Below, one piece after another: positions 49,549-59,333 of a stretch of DNA of 64,000 nucleotides. The DNA comes from Bullera alba (lineage: Eukaryota > Basidiomycota > Tremellomycetes > Tremellales > Bulleraceae). The translations under genes were made by a program, and so were the position numbers. The DNA is taken from contig BCIX01000002.1 in NCBI GenBank assembly GCA_001600095.1, positions 620,001-684,000 on the forward strand, in the 5' to 3' direction. The notes beneath the pieces were generated by a model that ran no database searches, had not been told where the DNA came from, and saw only the letters and a program-made list of their open reading frames with translations. Numbering within the stretch: position 1 is the first letter of the stretch; every line of letters begins with the position of its first letter.

Positions 49549-51836
49549 ATGTCGCAAACCGTGAACGGTGAGCTGATCGAGCTGGAGCACTCGGGCTGCT
49601 AGGCTAAATAGACAGTATCCATCAAACACGCCGGGAAGGCACAGCCGTTGGTCGTCGAGATCGGCGCTGGGGTGCTTCCTTTCAAAAGCGCGGTCTATCA
49701 AATCACTGGTGTACCTATAGGTATCTGCGGCTCCCGATATGGAAGACGTGTTGCAGCTGAACCTGCTACTTTAGAGCGGATGAAGGTCATGCTGAAGGGA
49801 GGAGTTCTGAAGGTTGGCTGCGTGGAAGTTGATTAGGCAATCGGTTGACTGGAGCCTAGGACGACACGGATCTGAGCAAATCAGGGCTCAAGGAGGTGTG
49901 TATCGCTGTCGGAGCACGATGTTTGTCGATACTGAACGTTTCATCATAGGGCCAGGTTATCACAGTTGAGTGCACCCCACGATATTGTGCTGAAAGAGCA
50001 GGTAATCGGAACAGCAGGCCCGCTTCCGTCTGCACCAACACCGATATCGTTCAGTGGGTCTCGCTCTTTTTCAACGGCTTTGGAGCTCATGCATGTAATG
50101 CTAGTTGAGGATGCGGACGATGGCGGGGCCAGTAAACTCGTACGTTCCTTCCTAAATCACCGTTGACCAGAAAGTCTCTCGATCCTCCAGGACTCGTCAA
50201 TCTAGGTCAGACTTGCTATTTGAATTCAAGTTTGCAGGTTCTGCGAGCTGTGCCTCAAGTCGACCTTGCTCTCCGGGGGTGAGCTCCAAGCATTCTGCCT
50301 GCGCTGACTAATTAGATACTCTGGGACAAACTCTATGGAAGGACAGTTGACTGCCACCATGAAGAATCTATTCTCTGGGATGGGCCAAGCTACCAGCGCT
50401 GTGCCTCCATTCTTACTTCTGGCGAGTCTTCGAAATCTAGCTCCTCAGTTCGCCGAGCGAGATCAGACGGGTGGATTTTCGCAACAAGGCAGGTAACGTG
50501 CAGCCTCGACGGTCTGCTGATCTCGTGTCTAGACGCCGATGAAGCCTGGACTCAGCTGATCTCTGCTCTGCGAGCGTCTTTGAGGACTGACGAAGGAGAA
50601 GGTATCGTGGACAGGTACATGTCCGCAGAAATCACACGCACGTGAGTTCCTACACACAGACTTTTTCTAATCACTCCAGGCTCTCTTGCGCAGAAGCCGT
50701 GAATGAGGAGCCGTCTGTGGGTAGAGAACAGATACTCAAATTGGAGTGCAACATATCTATTTCGACCAATTTCCTGTTGTCCGGTATTCTGGACGTGAGT
50801 TCGATGTTACTGTAGCTCTTGCTGCTGACATATTCACCGCTTTTAGTCGCTAGATCAGCAGATTGAGAAGACGAGCCCTAGCCTTGGACGTACTGCGGTA
50901 TACAACCAGTGCGTGTTGTTCTCATACCAGTAACTAACACGATCAGGAAGTCGCGCTTGTCTCGGCTGCCAACTTACCTTACCGTACATATGGTGAGTGT
51001 ATTTGATTTTCGGCTGTGGTTGACGTCGGTCCAGGTCCGGTTCTATTGGCGAAGGGATATTCAGTGAGGTTCGACATCCACTTCTCAGCTGACGTCAAAA
51101 GGAAAAAAGCCAAAATTATGAGGAAAGTCAAATACCCACTGCAATTAGATGCGATCGACCTGGTACGTAAACATGCTCGTCAAGTGCTGAATCTGCAGGC
51201 AACCGACGAGCTTCGTGCACGACTTCAGCCCATCAACACTGAAGTGAAACAGATCATCAAAGCACGAGATGAAAGGGCTGTACACGCCAAACGTCAGAAT
51301 TATGATGTATCGGGCGAAGAAGGCCGGCTGCTGGAAGAAAAAGAGAAGATTATGGAAATGGCCTCGAGCCGTGGTGTGGGCGAATCGGGAACCAATCCGT
51401 CGGGCATGTACGAACTATGCGGTAGGTGCCTGACAGTGAGCATCGCTGATGCTTTCAGGTGTGGTTACCCATAAGGGCCCATCGGCAGACTCGGGTGGGT
51501 AACTTGGGAGACGAGATGGCGCTGATTCCAGGTCATTACATTGGCTGGACTCGCAAAGAGGCTACCCTCGTAGCATCTGGTGAGGAAGAATGGTACAAGT
51601 TCGATGGTGAGCATTTCGATGCTGAACGACGCTGATCATCTAGACGACAAGGTATCGATCGTCAAGGCGTAAGTGTTGTCCTCGATGCTTTCTGCTGACG
51701 TCCAGAGATAAGATCCTGGCGATGGATGGCGGAGGCGAAGACAGCGTGGCATACATCCTTCTATACAGGTATGTGCATAGCGGCTCACAGTGTAGACGTG
51801 TAGAGCTTACAAGGCAATAGATCGATGGTCGCGTAG
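49549..51836 (+). CDS. UBP6: Ubp6/USP14 proteasome-associated deubiquitinase
   Basis: Ubp6 docks on the proteasome through an N-terminal ubiquitin-like domain and removes ubiquitin from substrates. A 16-nt first exon (MSQTVN) joins VSIKHAGKAQPLVVEIGAG and the VFKSAVYQITGVP-type ubiquitin-like domain with ERMKVMLKGGVL. The Cys box is GLVNLGQTCYLNSSLQVLRA near 50.2 kb; YSGTNSMEGQLTATMKNLFS-type and TQLISALRASLR blocks follow. RFYWRRDIQ then splices to KKAKIMRKVKYPLQLDAIDL, and the His box GPSADSGHYIGWTRK is split by an intron near 51500. It ends DSVAYILLYRSMVA with TAG at 51834-51836. The gene has about a dozen small introns, which makes simple ORF reading fail. Confidence 0.9.
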
Positions 51837-52053
51837 AGCGAGACCTCTGTCCGGCAAGAGCGTCGGTCCTCGTCGAGATTTGCAGAGTCTGGACGCGTGT
51901 AGACGATATACCGCGACCCGCTTCCTGGGTGACCTGCTTCTCTCAGACGCTGTAGCGCTTGAGCACTCGGACTTGTACTTCACTCGGCGATTCACACACA
52001 TGCATGCACTGTAGACAATCTGCACAGTTCACAATAGACCCTGGTCCTCGACA

Positions 52054-52067
52054 TGAAACATGAAACA
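52054..52067 (+). promoter_or_regulatory. two abutting pheromone response elements (TGAAACA x2)
   Basis: TGAAACATGAAACA is two perfect head-to-tail copies of the 7-bp Ste12 binding word known from yeasts and many fungi. They lie about 640 bp upstream of the pheromone ATG. Confidence 0.6.
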
Positions 52068-52177
52068 GCTGAGTCCAGCTCTTGGTTTCCGGTCGGCCCC
52101 TTTTCGGGATAAATGAGGATAAATGCCGGCCGCGCTCAGCCGTGCCGCGGATCCGGGTTCTGCCGGAATGCCGATCG

Positions 52178-52184
52178 TGTTTCA
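52178..52184 (-). promoter_or_regulatory. pheromone response element, inverted (TGTTTCA)
   Basis: TGTTTCA is the reverse complement of TGAAACA. Like the second upstream copy it directly adjoins a CAGCTG-type word (TGTTTCAGCTG versus TGAAACAGCTG). Confidence 0.5.
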
Positions 52185-52596
52185 GCTGTGGCCTCGGTCT
52201 TTTTGTCTATGAGCGCGGGCGGTTCCCAATCCTTTTTGTACTCGAGTAAGCGTGATCACTGCGTGATCCATCCTCGATCCGGACCGCATGGTCATTCCGA
52301 TCGTCTTGTGAGAGCTGGCCTCAAGTCTTTTGTCCTTGCGTCTCCTTGACTTGGCGAATTCTTGTTGCCTTTTGTTCTTATCTCGGGAATTTGGCAGAAC
52401 GACAGATTGCCAACTCGCTCCAGCTTGCCCCTCGATGTTCGCGTTTTGCATCCTATTGTGCTCTCGCAGACTCTCGCTATCGCTATTGTTCTCGATCCTG
52501 AGCTGACCATTACATGAAAAGTCTCTTTTGTCATGTAGCGAGCACTCCTCCTATTGTTCTTACACCTCGACGACGGCCTCTGGACCGCTCGACGTC

Positions 52597-52604
52597 TATA
52601 TAAG
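52597..52604 (+). promoter_or_regulatory. TATA box of the pheromone gene
   Basis: TATATAAG lies about 100 bp before the ATG and is followed by a CA/CT-rich leader lacking ATG codons, as in highly expressed fungal genes. Confidence 0.65.
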
Positions 52605-52702
52605 GCGGCGACTTGACATCGTTTCTCCTCGTCCAACTCATCACTCACAACACCAAACCTCTACTCTACCCAACCAAACCAACCCAAACCCAATCCACTA
52701 CA

Positions 52703-52927
52703 ATGGTTCAACAAGCTACCCCAGTCAACGACGAGCGAGACCCATGGAGAACCGGCATGTCCCCTATGTGCGTCATCGCCAACTCTGCTCCCGCTCCAGT
52801 CAACGACGAGCGAGACCCCTGGAGAACCGGCATGTCCCCTATGTGCGTCATCGCCAACTCTGCTCCAGTCAACGAGGAACGAGACCCGTGGAGGACTGGA
52901 ATGTCTCCCATGTGTGTCATTGCCTAA
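52703..52927 (+). CDS. Lipopeptide mating pheromone precursor with three tandem peptide units
   Basis: An intronless 74-residue precursor starting MVQQAT and made almost wholly of three repeats (DNA units starting 52721, 52796 and 52865). Each contains PVN(D/E)ERDPWRTGMSPMCVIA. The last unit ends the protein with the CaaX box CVIA, the signal for farnesylation, AAX cleavage and carboxymethylation; the first two continue with NSAP. The ER dipeptide before DPW matches the charged pair where basidiomycete precursors are commonly cut, predicting a mature DPWRTGMSPMC peptide of 11 residues, S-farnesylated at Cys. C. neoformans pheromones share the CVIA end but carry one peptide per precursor. The nearby STE3 receptor and Ste12 sites support the identity. 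The DPW boundary and the release of internal units are inferred. Confidence 0.93.
   Translation: MVQQATPVNDERDPWRTGMSPMCVIANSAPAPVNDERDPWRTGMSPMCVIANSAPVNEERDPWRTGMSPMCVIA
52721..52924 (+). repeat. three-copy in-frame pheromone repeat (25, 23 and 20 codons)
   Basis: Across the 20 shared codons, copies 1 and 2 differ at a single base (CCA/CCC proline). Copy 3 differs from copy 2 at ten positions, nine of them synonymous and one D-to-E outside the predicted mature peptide. Confidence 0.95.
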
Positions 52928-53976
52928 GACAGTGAGTGCTTCTCTTGCTCCACTTGTTGCTAGTGGGCGCTGATACACTGGCGTAGCTTGCACTTCAACT
53001 GATTGGAGATCAGTCCAGTCTTGATTATGCCGGAGCAGAGCTTTTCCAAGGACGTCGAGGATAGTTACGAGTATCGTACGCGATGCATATTTTTAGTACC
53101 CAGACCGAATCTTGTCTCAGTGATGATCGTTGAGCAATGAGCCTTCCTTGATCCTTTACAGTTGCCCACCGCGATATACTCAAGGGTCAAAGACCACCTG
53201 TTGCAGGACTAGTTCGTTGCTGGTTCGTTGCGTTTGTAAGAGAGCCGCCTTGGAGTTCAGGTCTCTCAGATCCGACTCTCATGATGCCCCAACCGATTGA
53301 TACCGCCTGGAGCAGACATGTGAGTGATGTGACCACTCACCACAGTAATACTTTACTGGACTACGTACGGCGGGTCATTCTCAGAGTACATTTATCGTTC
53401 GTCCCGATGTTCAAACTTATAAGGACTTGGCTTTCTGGCATTCAGACTTCCAGGCTCAGTGATATACATCTTGTACACGAGTCACGCATTGATTCTGTGT
53501 GGGTGTTGGAGAAGGCCTATGCGCTCGGCTAGACCTAGCTAGACTGTAACCCCAGCAGATCCCAGTATTCCTCCGGCATCCAAAAAGCCATGACTCGAAC
53601 AGAGCAGGCAGCAGCCTTCCGCCGACATTGACGTCTGGAATACTCTGGATCGGTCTTCTTCTTCTTATCAGTGGTGTCCCAGATGATCATCGCGAGCAGT
53701 CGCGTGGCCGCGTGAAATGTGGAACTTTTGTCGTACGACGATTTCAGACCTGCCAAAATCGAGTTTGACCCCAGCGAACGCTCTTTCAAGATGTAATCGG
53801 ACCCAATAGTCGTAGAGTAGCTGGACAGACAGTAACGGCACAAGGATCCATGGGAGTCAAAGGGCGGATCACATTACATTGTAGTTGAGTCGCACAGCAC
53901 AGCGGCTTGCATGAGCAGCGCTGGGAGGCCGGCTGTAGGCTGATTGCATTCTCATACACAGAAAATTACATTATGA
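52928..53976. other. 1.05-kb interval between pheromone gene and STE3
   Basis: This lies between convergent stop codons. A possible 3' UTR intron of the pheromone transcript (donor GTGAGT at 52931, acceptor near 52986) opens it. I looked for a second pheromone copy or CVIA/CaaX coding sequence on both strands and found none. No other gene is recognised. Confidence 0.45.
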
Positions 53977-55278
53977 TTACACGACTGACCTCTCCACCAT
54001 GATGGGTATACCTTTACCACCACTAGATTGACTTTCAACGTCATGGCCCGCGTGGAAGATTTCGCTCTTGTCATCCAAGACGACACTCGTGCGTTCGTGG
54101 TCCGTATTGATGGGGCGACCGTTGGGCGAGATGGCTTTGGATCCAAAAGTCGGGATACGAGCAGCTTCGGGTTTTTGAACTCTAAGGGTATATGAGTTCA
54201 GCTCCTGTGTCTCCAGCAATACTCCATGACTCACGAGGGCTTTCGAAGGCCTAGTCGAACTAGAAGGGCAAGGACTTTCTCATATGCTCCGATGTACTCG
54301 ATGACGGCCTCCTCACCCAAACCAAAGAACACGAAGAAGATAATAGAGTAGAGCGGGCCGACGTAGAGACCGAAGACGTAGGCGAAGTTTCCCACTGATG
54401 GAATCAGTGCTTCCGGAAACTGGGAGATGTGATTGAACTGATCGTGTACAGTGTTCCAGGAGACGTATGGCTTGATCTGCTGGTCCGAGACTGAAGTGGT
54501 GATTCCAATGACATCCTGGGATATCAGGACAGTGATGTCGCACAGCGCCAAGGCGATGAGGCGAAGGTATCGACTAACACTGAGGCCTGTTTCCGATGAT
54601 GCGAGAATGGCTCGGAACTGCATCCGGCGCACCAGAAACCATCGGACCGCGAGCGCTGTGATTATGTTAGTTCCAGATGCCGTTATGCAATTGGAATTCC
54701 AACTCACCCGCATAGATCATAGATGCGACCGACATGACCAGGGGCACGACGAATCGGATGACGATTCCGGGCCAAGAGATATATGTCGGGATGCTGCAGC
54801 CGATGGACTCTACCACATCGTATCGATGACCCTGTACCACATATAGCAGTGGTAGCATGAGCAGGGGGAAAGCAAAGCAGAGTGCTGCCTCCAGCCACAT
54901 CCGACGGGTTCGCTCGGTGGCCGAAATGACTGATCGTCGAGTTGATGCGACTGCCTCCAGTCGACGCATTTGCGCTAAAGAGCAAGCGGGAACGGCATAA
55001 GGTATGATCTGCAAGATCCGGCCCGCTGACGACTGGTATCAGCTGACAGGTTTCGCGCACAAGTCGTTCGACTCACAGACATCGCACCATGCCGGAGCGA
55101 GATCCGCGTAGTTGTCCGCCCATACTAGGGTGTTGACAAATATGACTAGATTGGCTAGGGCCACCCAAAAGATCAAAGCGACTGTGGCGACATTACGTGC
55201 TCTCCAGTGCCAGGGAATTGGAAGGATGACGGCCACGAATCCAATGAAACTCCAGAATGGGTAATCAGGATGGAGCAT
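53977..55278 (-). CDS. STE3: Ste3-type seven-transmembrane pheromone receptor
   Basis: A fungal class-D GPCR for a lipopeptide pheromone. The ATG at 55278 opens MLHPDYPFWSFIGFVAVILP, matching the family start, then WHWRARNVATVALIFWVAL, LVIFVNTLVWADNY, and WCDV. The intron after WCDV joins GRILQIIPYAVPACSLAQMR. Next come ERTRRMWLEAALCFAFPLLM, YVVQGHRYDVVESIGCSIPT, WPGIVIRFVVPLVMSVASMI, AVRWFLVRRMQFRAILAS, RYLRLIALALCDITVLISQ, and the last membrane helix YVGPLYSIIFFVFFGLGEEA. The last intron joins LGLRKPS to a hydrophilic C-terminal tail of about 65 residues ending MVERSVV. An in-frame TTG extension to 55326 is not needed. It is convergent with the pheromone gene and divergent from STE12. Mating-type allele identity cannot be told from this window alone. 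Confidence 0.94.
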
Positions 55279-55807
55279 GTTGATCGTGGTAGATGAGCGA
55301 TGACTGCTTGCGGTGAGAGATATCAAGAGAAGGAATCATCATGTTTCCCAGAGCTTTTATGCACAGCCGTACTCGCCTATCCATGCAGCTCTAAGATGCA
55401 CCTGCTCTGCTGACAAAAAGCGCCTGAACAAAAGAGCAAGAGCCAAGATGGGAAGAAAGAGAACAGATCAGGATATTTCAGGCGGCAGGGTCGTTATTGT
55501 CCGCATTCAAGCGCGCCTATCAATTTCCGAATGTTGCGGTAGGCGGGCGTCCTCATCGTTTTGGTCAGCAGGGAAAGTGACCCCGTTTCATCCATGTGTG
55601 TTAGAGCAAGTCGTTTCAGACTCTCCAGGCGTTTCGTGTCTTTCTTACCGTACAAGGACGCGCACCAACATCCCGATACACTACCGCAAGATTGTGTCAG
55701 AAGACCAACCTCTTGTTACCGCGAACTCCACACGCTCGTAGTTCAGGAGTGCTTTGCTTGTTTCGACCAGGTCGGAACCAGAAACGACAAGCCGGAGCGA
55801 CGAAGTG
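55279..55807. promoter_or_regulatory. divergent promoter STE3 / STE12
   Basis: 529 bp between the two start codons with no coding evidence. It holds two CGTTTCA words (TGAAACG on the minus strand, the yeast Ste12 variant site) at 55584-55590 and 55612-55618, 28 bp apart and facing STE3. Coordinated pheromone induction of both genes is the natural reading (inference). Confidence 0.55.
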
Positions 55808-58771
55808 ATGTCTGCGGACGAGCGCAACGATAGATGGGCCGACGAAGACTCAGACAAGGTCGCCGCACCACACGGCATGTCATCCCTCGGGGGTGAAGGG
55901 TAAGTTCATTGATGATACCAATGGGCATGATCGGGTCAAGTTGACTTTATCCATCCCTTAGATCGTCCATTCTCGACCAGCTCCAGCTTTTCCCCCTTCC
56001 CGTGCCCCCAAATGTCACACCCCGTCCCGTGACAGCCGAAGAGAAAGCTCGGATTGATACATTGAGCGAGCTGCAATTCGTGAGTGGGAGCAGCATCTCG
56101 CGTCTCGCGACGTGGTCAGAATGAACATGGCGGGCTTACCCGTGCGTGTCACATCACTGACTACGCGTATATAGTTCCTGGCAACTGCCCCTACGCGTTG
56201 GAACCAATCTGAATCGACTGTAAGTTCAGCATCTCCATCTACATCAGCGTTTCACCTGTGCAGAGCTGAAGTTATCCTCCATTTAGCCCATGTCAAATCT
56301 ATGCAAGTTTCAGTTACCAAATGGAGAGTATGTATCATGTGTCCTGTGGAATGGCCTGTACCACATCACTGGCACAGATATTGGTGAGTCCGTGCTTACT
56401 ACCCTCATCCTTCACTCTCCTATCGACTGGACTTCTTGATCTCAAACAGGTCCGATTTTGCCGAATCCGGTAATTGACCCCAAACACGATTCTTTTGTCT
56501 CGACCTGGCATTGCAGCTTACTGATACGTCTCAGTGCGAGCGCTTGCATTCCGCTTCGAAGCCTTTGGCAGACCCATCAAAGCGACCAAGAAATGGGAAG
56601 AAGGTGTTTTCTCCGATCTGAGGAATCTCAAGCCTGGAATAGACGCATGCCTGGAGGAGCCAAAGTGAGCCAGGACAGACCTCTTGATCACCAGGGCTAG
56701 CGATGCTGATGAAGGGCTCAGGTCTCCGTTGTTGGACTTCCTGTTCCGCAATGGATGCATCCGAACGCAGAAAAAGGTGATGATGCTGTTCACGCGTTTC
56801 ATGCATAGGCTGATTGCATCATTCGTTTCATAGCAAAAGGTGTTTTACTGGTGAGTCACCCCCAAATCTCACTCACGAGGTCGATGTCATCCTGATTGAT
56901 TTGCTAGGTTCTCTGTACCGCACGACCGACTCTTTCTCGATGCACTGGAGCGTGACCTGAAGAGGGAGAAGATCGCACAAGTGCCCACCACCGAAGTTGT
57001 CGGAGAACCCGCTCGGAGTTTCAGGTCAGTCTGTGCGGGTCCCCTATGTTTCGACTTGGTGCTGAGACGATCGAACCTAAAACAGGTATGATCCGAGGAG
57101 AAGTCTGTACGAGCAATTCGCTGGACAGAACCCCGGCATGAACACGTCGTTAACAGTGAGTTAGCGAGCCGTTTAACTGTGCACGGATCTCACGCTAACG
57201 CCACGGGCTTCCTACAGACTCCCGCTCCCGACTACGGTTCTGCCGCATCTGAGGCAACCAGAGCCAGCCCTACGGCCGACGCACCGACCGACCAATACGC
57301 CTACGGCGGAGGCATGTCGAGGGAATCATTGAGCGGCGATGCTGCCGTGGGGAGGACAGCTGCATCGTTCAGAGAATCGCCAGTAGAGGGTCCGACCGTG
57401 GCCTTCCAACGCACATTGTTTGAAGGAAGTCCCGCCTACAAACGACGCAGAGTGCGGTCAAGACAGGGCACTTCACCTTCGGTCATTGAGGATGGAGCAA
57501 GACGCGGTAGCCCCGGCCCTCAGAGAGGATATACACCTCAATACCGGGATCAGACAGCCTCACCAAAGTATCAGCACCAGCAGCTGAGAAAGGTCTCAGG
57601 TGAGCGTCAAGTCCGTCATGCTAGGATACCGCGTCCGGCATCACAATCTATCATGACAATGCTGACGACAATCAGGTGGGGCAGACCGCGAAGGCAGCCC
57701 TCTTGGAACCAAGCGCGAACGATCAACATCTGCGATGCCGGAAGAAGGTGAAAAGGTCTACGTCTGTGCTGTGGATTTCTGCCGACGTCCATTCAAGCGC
57801 CTGGAGCATCTCAAACGACACGTCCGCACGCACACTCAGGAGCGGCCCTACGAGTGCCACAAATGCACTCGCACGTTCAGTCGACAAGACAACCTCGTCC
57901 AACATCTCAGAACTCATGGCCGCGTGGAGCAGCAAGGATTAGGTGGGACGCCTGGTCCGAATCCCGGCCTCGGGATTGGCACACCTCCGCCTCGAGAAGG
58001 TGTGGAGTACTATGTGGCTACTGCTGGACCCAACAACGGAGTCGCGTCGTACCGATGGGCGACTGCAAGTCCAGCTGGAGAGAACTACCCTCTGGCTAGC
58101 GATCCGTGAGTGGCTTCTAGGGCAAACTCGACAGCACGCTGACAGTTGGCTATCAAATCAGGCACATGCTACCCTTGCCTAGCTGTCGGTCTGCTGGCAG
58201 TATGCCACCTCCTTCGCTGCCCCACTCCTCGCGACATTCAACAGTCCCACCAGATTGGCCGTCCATCGCGATCGAGTCAGCCTTCACTCCAAACCCGTCG
58301 CCGTATACCCACGCCACGTCATCTATCCGCCGATTCCGGTCTGCGACACCGTCTGGGCTAAGTAATTTGGCTGTTCCCGTCCAAATGGACCAAGTACCGA
58401 GGTGGGGAGGATCTCTCCAGCATTCCAATCATTCGCCAGCGCTAGATCTCGGCCACCGACATTCCTCTGGAAACGTATATCCCCCTCAACCTCCACACAT
58501 CATCACAAACGGGTTGTCCATGTCGAATCATCATGCCACACCACCAATGACCTATCCATACTACAGAAGTACGACAGGCGACGAGATCGTCGGTTATCCT
58601 GGTCAACCCGGTCTACATGAGAACGGAGTTATGATGCACGGCTCGACCTCGGCGCCAAGCACAAAGACCGAGTACATCAACGTTCCCGTTCAAGCGGGTA
58701 TGACGAATGGTCACGGTCAACCGGGTTTCGAAAACGGAGAGGCATACGTCCACTCTGCCACGACGGAGTAA
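55808..58771 (+). CDS. STE12: Ste12-type transcription factor (STE homeodomain plus two C2H2 fingers)
   Basis: Terminal transcription factor of the pheromone and filamentation MAPK pathway. The ATG at 55808 opens MSADERNDRWADEDSDK; after introns come PVTAEEKARIDTLSELQF, FLATAPTRWNQSE, LCKFQLPNGEYVSCVLWNGL, YHITGTDIVRALAFRFEAFG, RPIKATKKWEEGVFSDLRNL, a 17-nt exon (56834-56850) encoding QKVFYW, and FSVPHDRLFLDALERDLKRE, together the STE domain. A disordered linker leads to two C2H2 fingers near 57760-57925: C-x4-C-x12-H-x3-H (CAVDFCRRPFKRLEHLKRHV) and C-x2-C-x12-H-x3-H (CHKCTRTFSRQDNLVQH). The tail is Pro/Ser/His-rich and ends YVHSATTE. Zinc fingers are present in basidiomycete and filamentous-ascomycete Ste12 but not in Saccharomyces. 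STE12 is a MAT gene in Cryptococcus. Confidence 0.95.
56776..56833 (+). promoter_or_regulatory. STE12 intron containing two Ste12-type sites
   Basis: This 58-nt intron (GTGATG...CATAG) carries CGTTTCA at 56795-56801 and again at 56824-56830, 29 bp apart, nearly the same spacing as the pair in the STE3-STE12 promoter. The second copy overlaps the 3' splice region, so splice signals could also explain it. Confidence 0.35.
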
Positions 58772-59333
58772 ACAAACGTCGTGGCTCAAGATGTCGCCGT
58801 CGCCGTCCGCAACCTCGAACGACCACGAGCAGACAACGTTCTCATCTCGCGAAACCGGACCGACACTCGGTTGCGATGCCAACATCCGCATGGACACATC
58901 GAGGATTCCGAGCGTCAATTGTGGTCCGCTCCTCGTCATTATATCTAGTCTCACCGACACATTATTTTCTCTACTGGGCTAAAAATCGGTTCTTTGTCAG
59001 CCGAACTATCGAAAAGTGCGCCTCGATCCGTTGTCATGACGATACATATACCAGAGAACCCCTGGTCGGGCCTCTATACCTATACCCTATATATCTTAGA
59101 TCGGTTCCGTGTATCTTTAGCTGGTTCGAAATGGATGTACCCATGATGACGACGCAACCCTATACTTGTTGCAAGTCAGGCTCATCGGCGCCCGAGTGAT
59201 CAAGCCGTTTTATGCTGCGATCATGGGTATATGGTACATGTGTTAGGTATTTATGAGCTCTACCGAAATTTGGTATCGATCCTTTGTGTCTGCCACCGCT
59301 TGCATGGCCTTCCCAGTATCATTCTCCTCAACT
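58772..59333. other. convergent intergenic region STE12 / SR-protein gene
   Basis: About 560 bp between convergent stops. It includes a TA-rich stretch around 59070-59095 with TATACC/TATATA echoes. No gene seen. Confidence 0.4.

Larger units (their letters stand above)
51837..52702. promoter_or_regulatory. UBP6-pheromone gene interval (pheromone promoter region)
   Basis: About 866 bp with no coding evidence. It contains two abutting TGAAACA words, a third in inverted orientation, a TATA box and a CA-rich leader ahead of the pheromone ATG, each listed separately. Echo words GGATAAATGAGGATAAATG occur near 52108. Confidence 0.6.

Noticed and set aside
52661..52993. Minus-strand frames across the pheromone repeats
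   Set aside because: They mirror the three pheromone units; the plus strand has the CaaX end, TATA box and leader.
53281..53532. Small ORF between pheromone gene and STE3, considered as a second pheromone or a MAT-specific gene
   Set aside because: No CaaX end, no repeat, no signal; length is within chance expectation.
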